Shown piece by piece: positions 13,047 to 13,684 of a DNA stretch of 13,684 bases. The notes beneath the pieces are model-generated. The model made no database searches. It was not told the DNA's origin and was given only the letters and a program-made list of their open reading frames with translations. This stretch comes from an uncultured Caulobacteraceae bacterium (lineage in GTDB: Bacteria > Pseudomonadota > Alphaproteobacteria > Caulobacterales > Caulobacteraceae): NCBI GenBank assembly GCA_946480495.1, contig CAMLKO010000010.1, positions 1 through 13,684 of the forward strand, written 5' to 3'. Made by a program: the position numbers and the translations under genes. The stretch's first letter is position 1. Each line of letters begins with the position of its first letter.

Positions 13047-13684
13047 ATGCCCGCGACCGCCACAAAGACCGCCGCCGCCCCCAAGTCCCATCCATCACGC
13101 AAGGCCTCCAACGGCGCCAAGACCCCAGGCGGGCGGCGACGCGGCGAGGACCGCACGCTCTCGAACGGCGAGCTGCTCGCCGCGCTGCGTGCGTTCAGGC
13201 GCGGGGACTTCTCCGTACGCCTGCCGCGGGACTTCGCCGGCATCGAGGGCGAGATCGCCGAGACCTTCAACGACGTCGTCGAGCTCAACGACCGCATGAC
13301 GCGGGAGTTCGAGCGGCTGGGCGAGGTGGTCGGCAAGCAGGGCAAGATCAACCACCGCGCCCGCCTCCCCGCGGCGACCGGCTCCTGGGCCGAGGGCGTC
13401 GACGCGGTGAACACCCTCATCGCCGACATGGTGCACCCGACCGCTGAAATGGCCCGCGTGATCGGCGCCGTCGCCAAGGGCGACCTGTCGCAGACCATGG
13501 ACCTCGAGAACGAGGAGCAGCCGCTGCGCGGCGAGTTCCTCCGCATCGGCAAGGTCGTGAACACCATGGTGGGCCAGCTGAGCTCGTTCGTGTCCGAAGT
13601 GACCCGGGTGGCCCGGGAAGTGGGTACGGAAGGCAAGCTCGGCGGCCAGGCGCAGGTGCGCGGCGTGGCCGGCGCCTGGAAGGA
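13047..13684 (+). CDS. Poly-HAMP signalling protein, N-terminus of probable hybrid histidine kinase (3' truncated)
   Basis: The frame is open from ATG 13047 to the window end (212 residues seen). A short basic/Ala-rich start (1-35) has no membrane helix, so the protein appears cytoplasmic. HAMP-like units follow: the first at about 44-92 ([15 protein letters not shown], then [11 protein letters not shown]), a linker with [10 protein letters not shown] and [16 protein letters not shown] (113-129), then the next unit [14 protein letters not shown] (141-154) and [20 protein letters not shown] (165-184). The closing segment ([20 protein letters not shown], 185-204) is the repeat typical of class III hybrid kinases, which carry many HAMPs before HisKA, HATPase and receiver domains. 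Those domains are beyond the window, so kinase activity is inferred. The ribosome site GGGGA is weak. A perfect stress promoter lies upstream. Confidence 0.87.
   Translation, partial: MPATATKTAAAPKSHPSRKASNGAKTPGGRRRGEDRTLSNGELLAALRAFRRGDFSVRLPRDFAGIEGEIAETFNDVVELNDRMTREFERLGEVVGKQGKINHRARLPAATGSWAEGVDAVNTLIADMVHPTAEMARVIGAVAKGDLSQTMDLENEEQPLRGEFLRIGKVVNTMVGQLSSFVSEVTRVAREVGTEGKLGGQAQVRGVAGAWK

Overview
The window is about 13.7 kb of GC-rich DNA with dense, short-spaced genes. Gene content (RND pump, PrtD/PrtE-type secretion pair, DUF3618 and DUF5985 proteins, poly-HAMP kinase, GGAAC-type stress promoters) points to an alphaproteobacterium, most likely of the Caulobacterales (Caulobacter/Phenylobacterium-like). 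The taxon is an inference from protein style and promoter motifs; no rRNA or tRNA marker is present. I see no insertion sequence, prophage, CRISPR array or tRNA.

Layout. (1) 1-1929, + strand: the C-terminal part of an RND efflux permease, cut by the window edge. (2) 1943-2563, - strand: an exported glycine-zipper/SH3 protein converging on it. (3) 2779-4790, + strand: a tight three-gene operon of an anchored helical protein, a holin-X-like membrane protein and a DUF3618 protein. (4) 4808-5173 and 5217-5981, - strand: a small unknown protein downstream of an M48 metalloprotease lipoprotein. (5) 6144-6407, - strand: a stand-alone SWIB/MDM2 protein. (6) 6578-8005, + strand: a polyhydroxyalkanoate-granule-type protein, a BON-domain protein with a Tyr-rich repeat, and a GlsB/YeaQ-like membrane protein ending at a clear intrinsic terminator. 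(7) 8066-8551, - strand: a YflT-like stress protein. (8) 8614-11702, - strand: a type I secretion pair (ABC exporter then HlyD-family adaptor, ATGA overlap). (9) 11875-12796, - strand: a translationally coupled cassette of a winged-helix-like regulator and two paralogous three-helix DUF5985 membrane proteins. (10) 13047 to the window end, + strand: the start of a soluble poly-HAMP protein, probably a large hybrid histidine kinase.

How it fits together. Much of the window looks like a cell-envelope and general-stress neighbourhood. The strongest new signal is a set of sites matching the alphaproteobacterial general stress sigma factor (EcfG/SigT) promoter, GGAAC-N16/17-CGTT. There is an exact match before the poly-HAMP gene, near-exact matches (GGTT in place of CGTT) before the BON gene and the YflT-like gene, and a weaker one before the DUF3618 operon. 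This suggests that genes on both strands, mostly of unknown function, belong to one stress regulon, possibly together with a signalling protein. The coupled regulator + 2x DUF5985 cassette is the best candidate for an undescribed small system.
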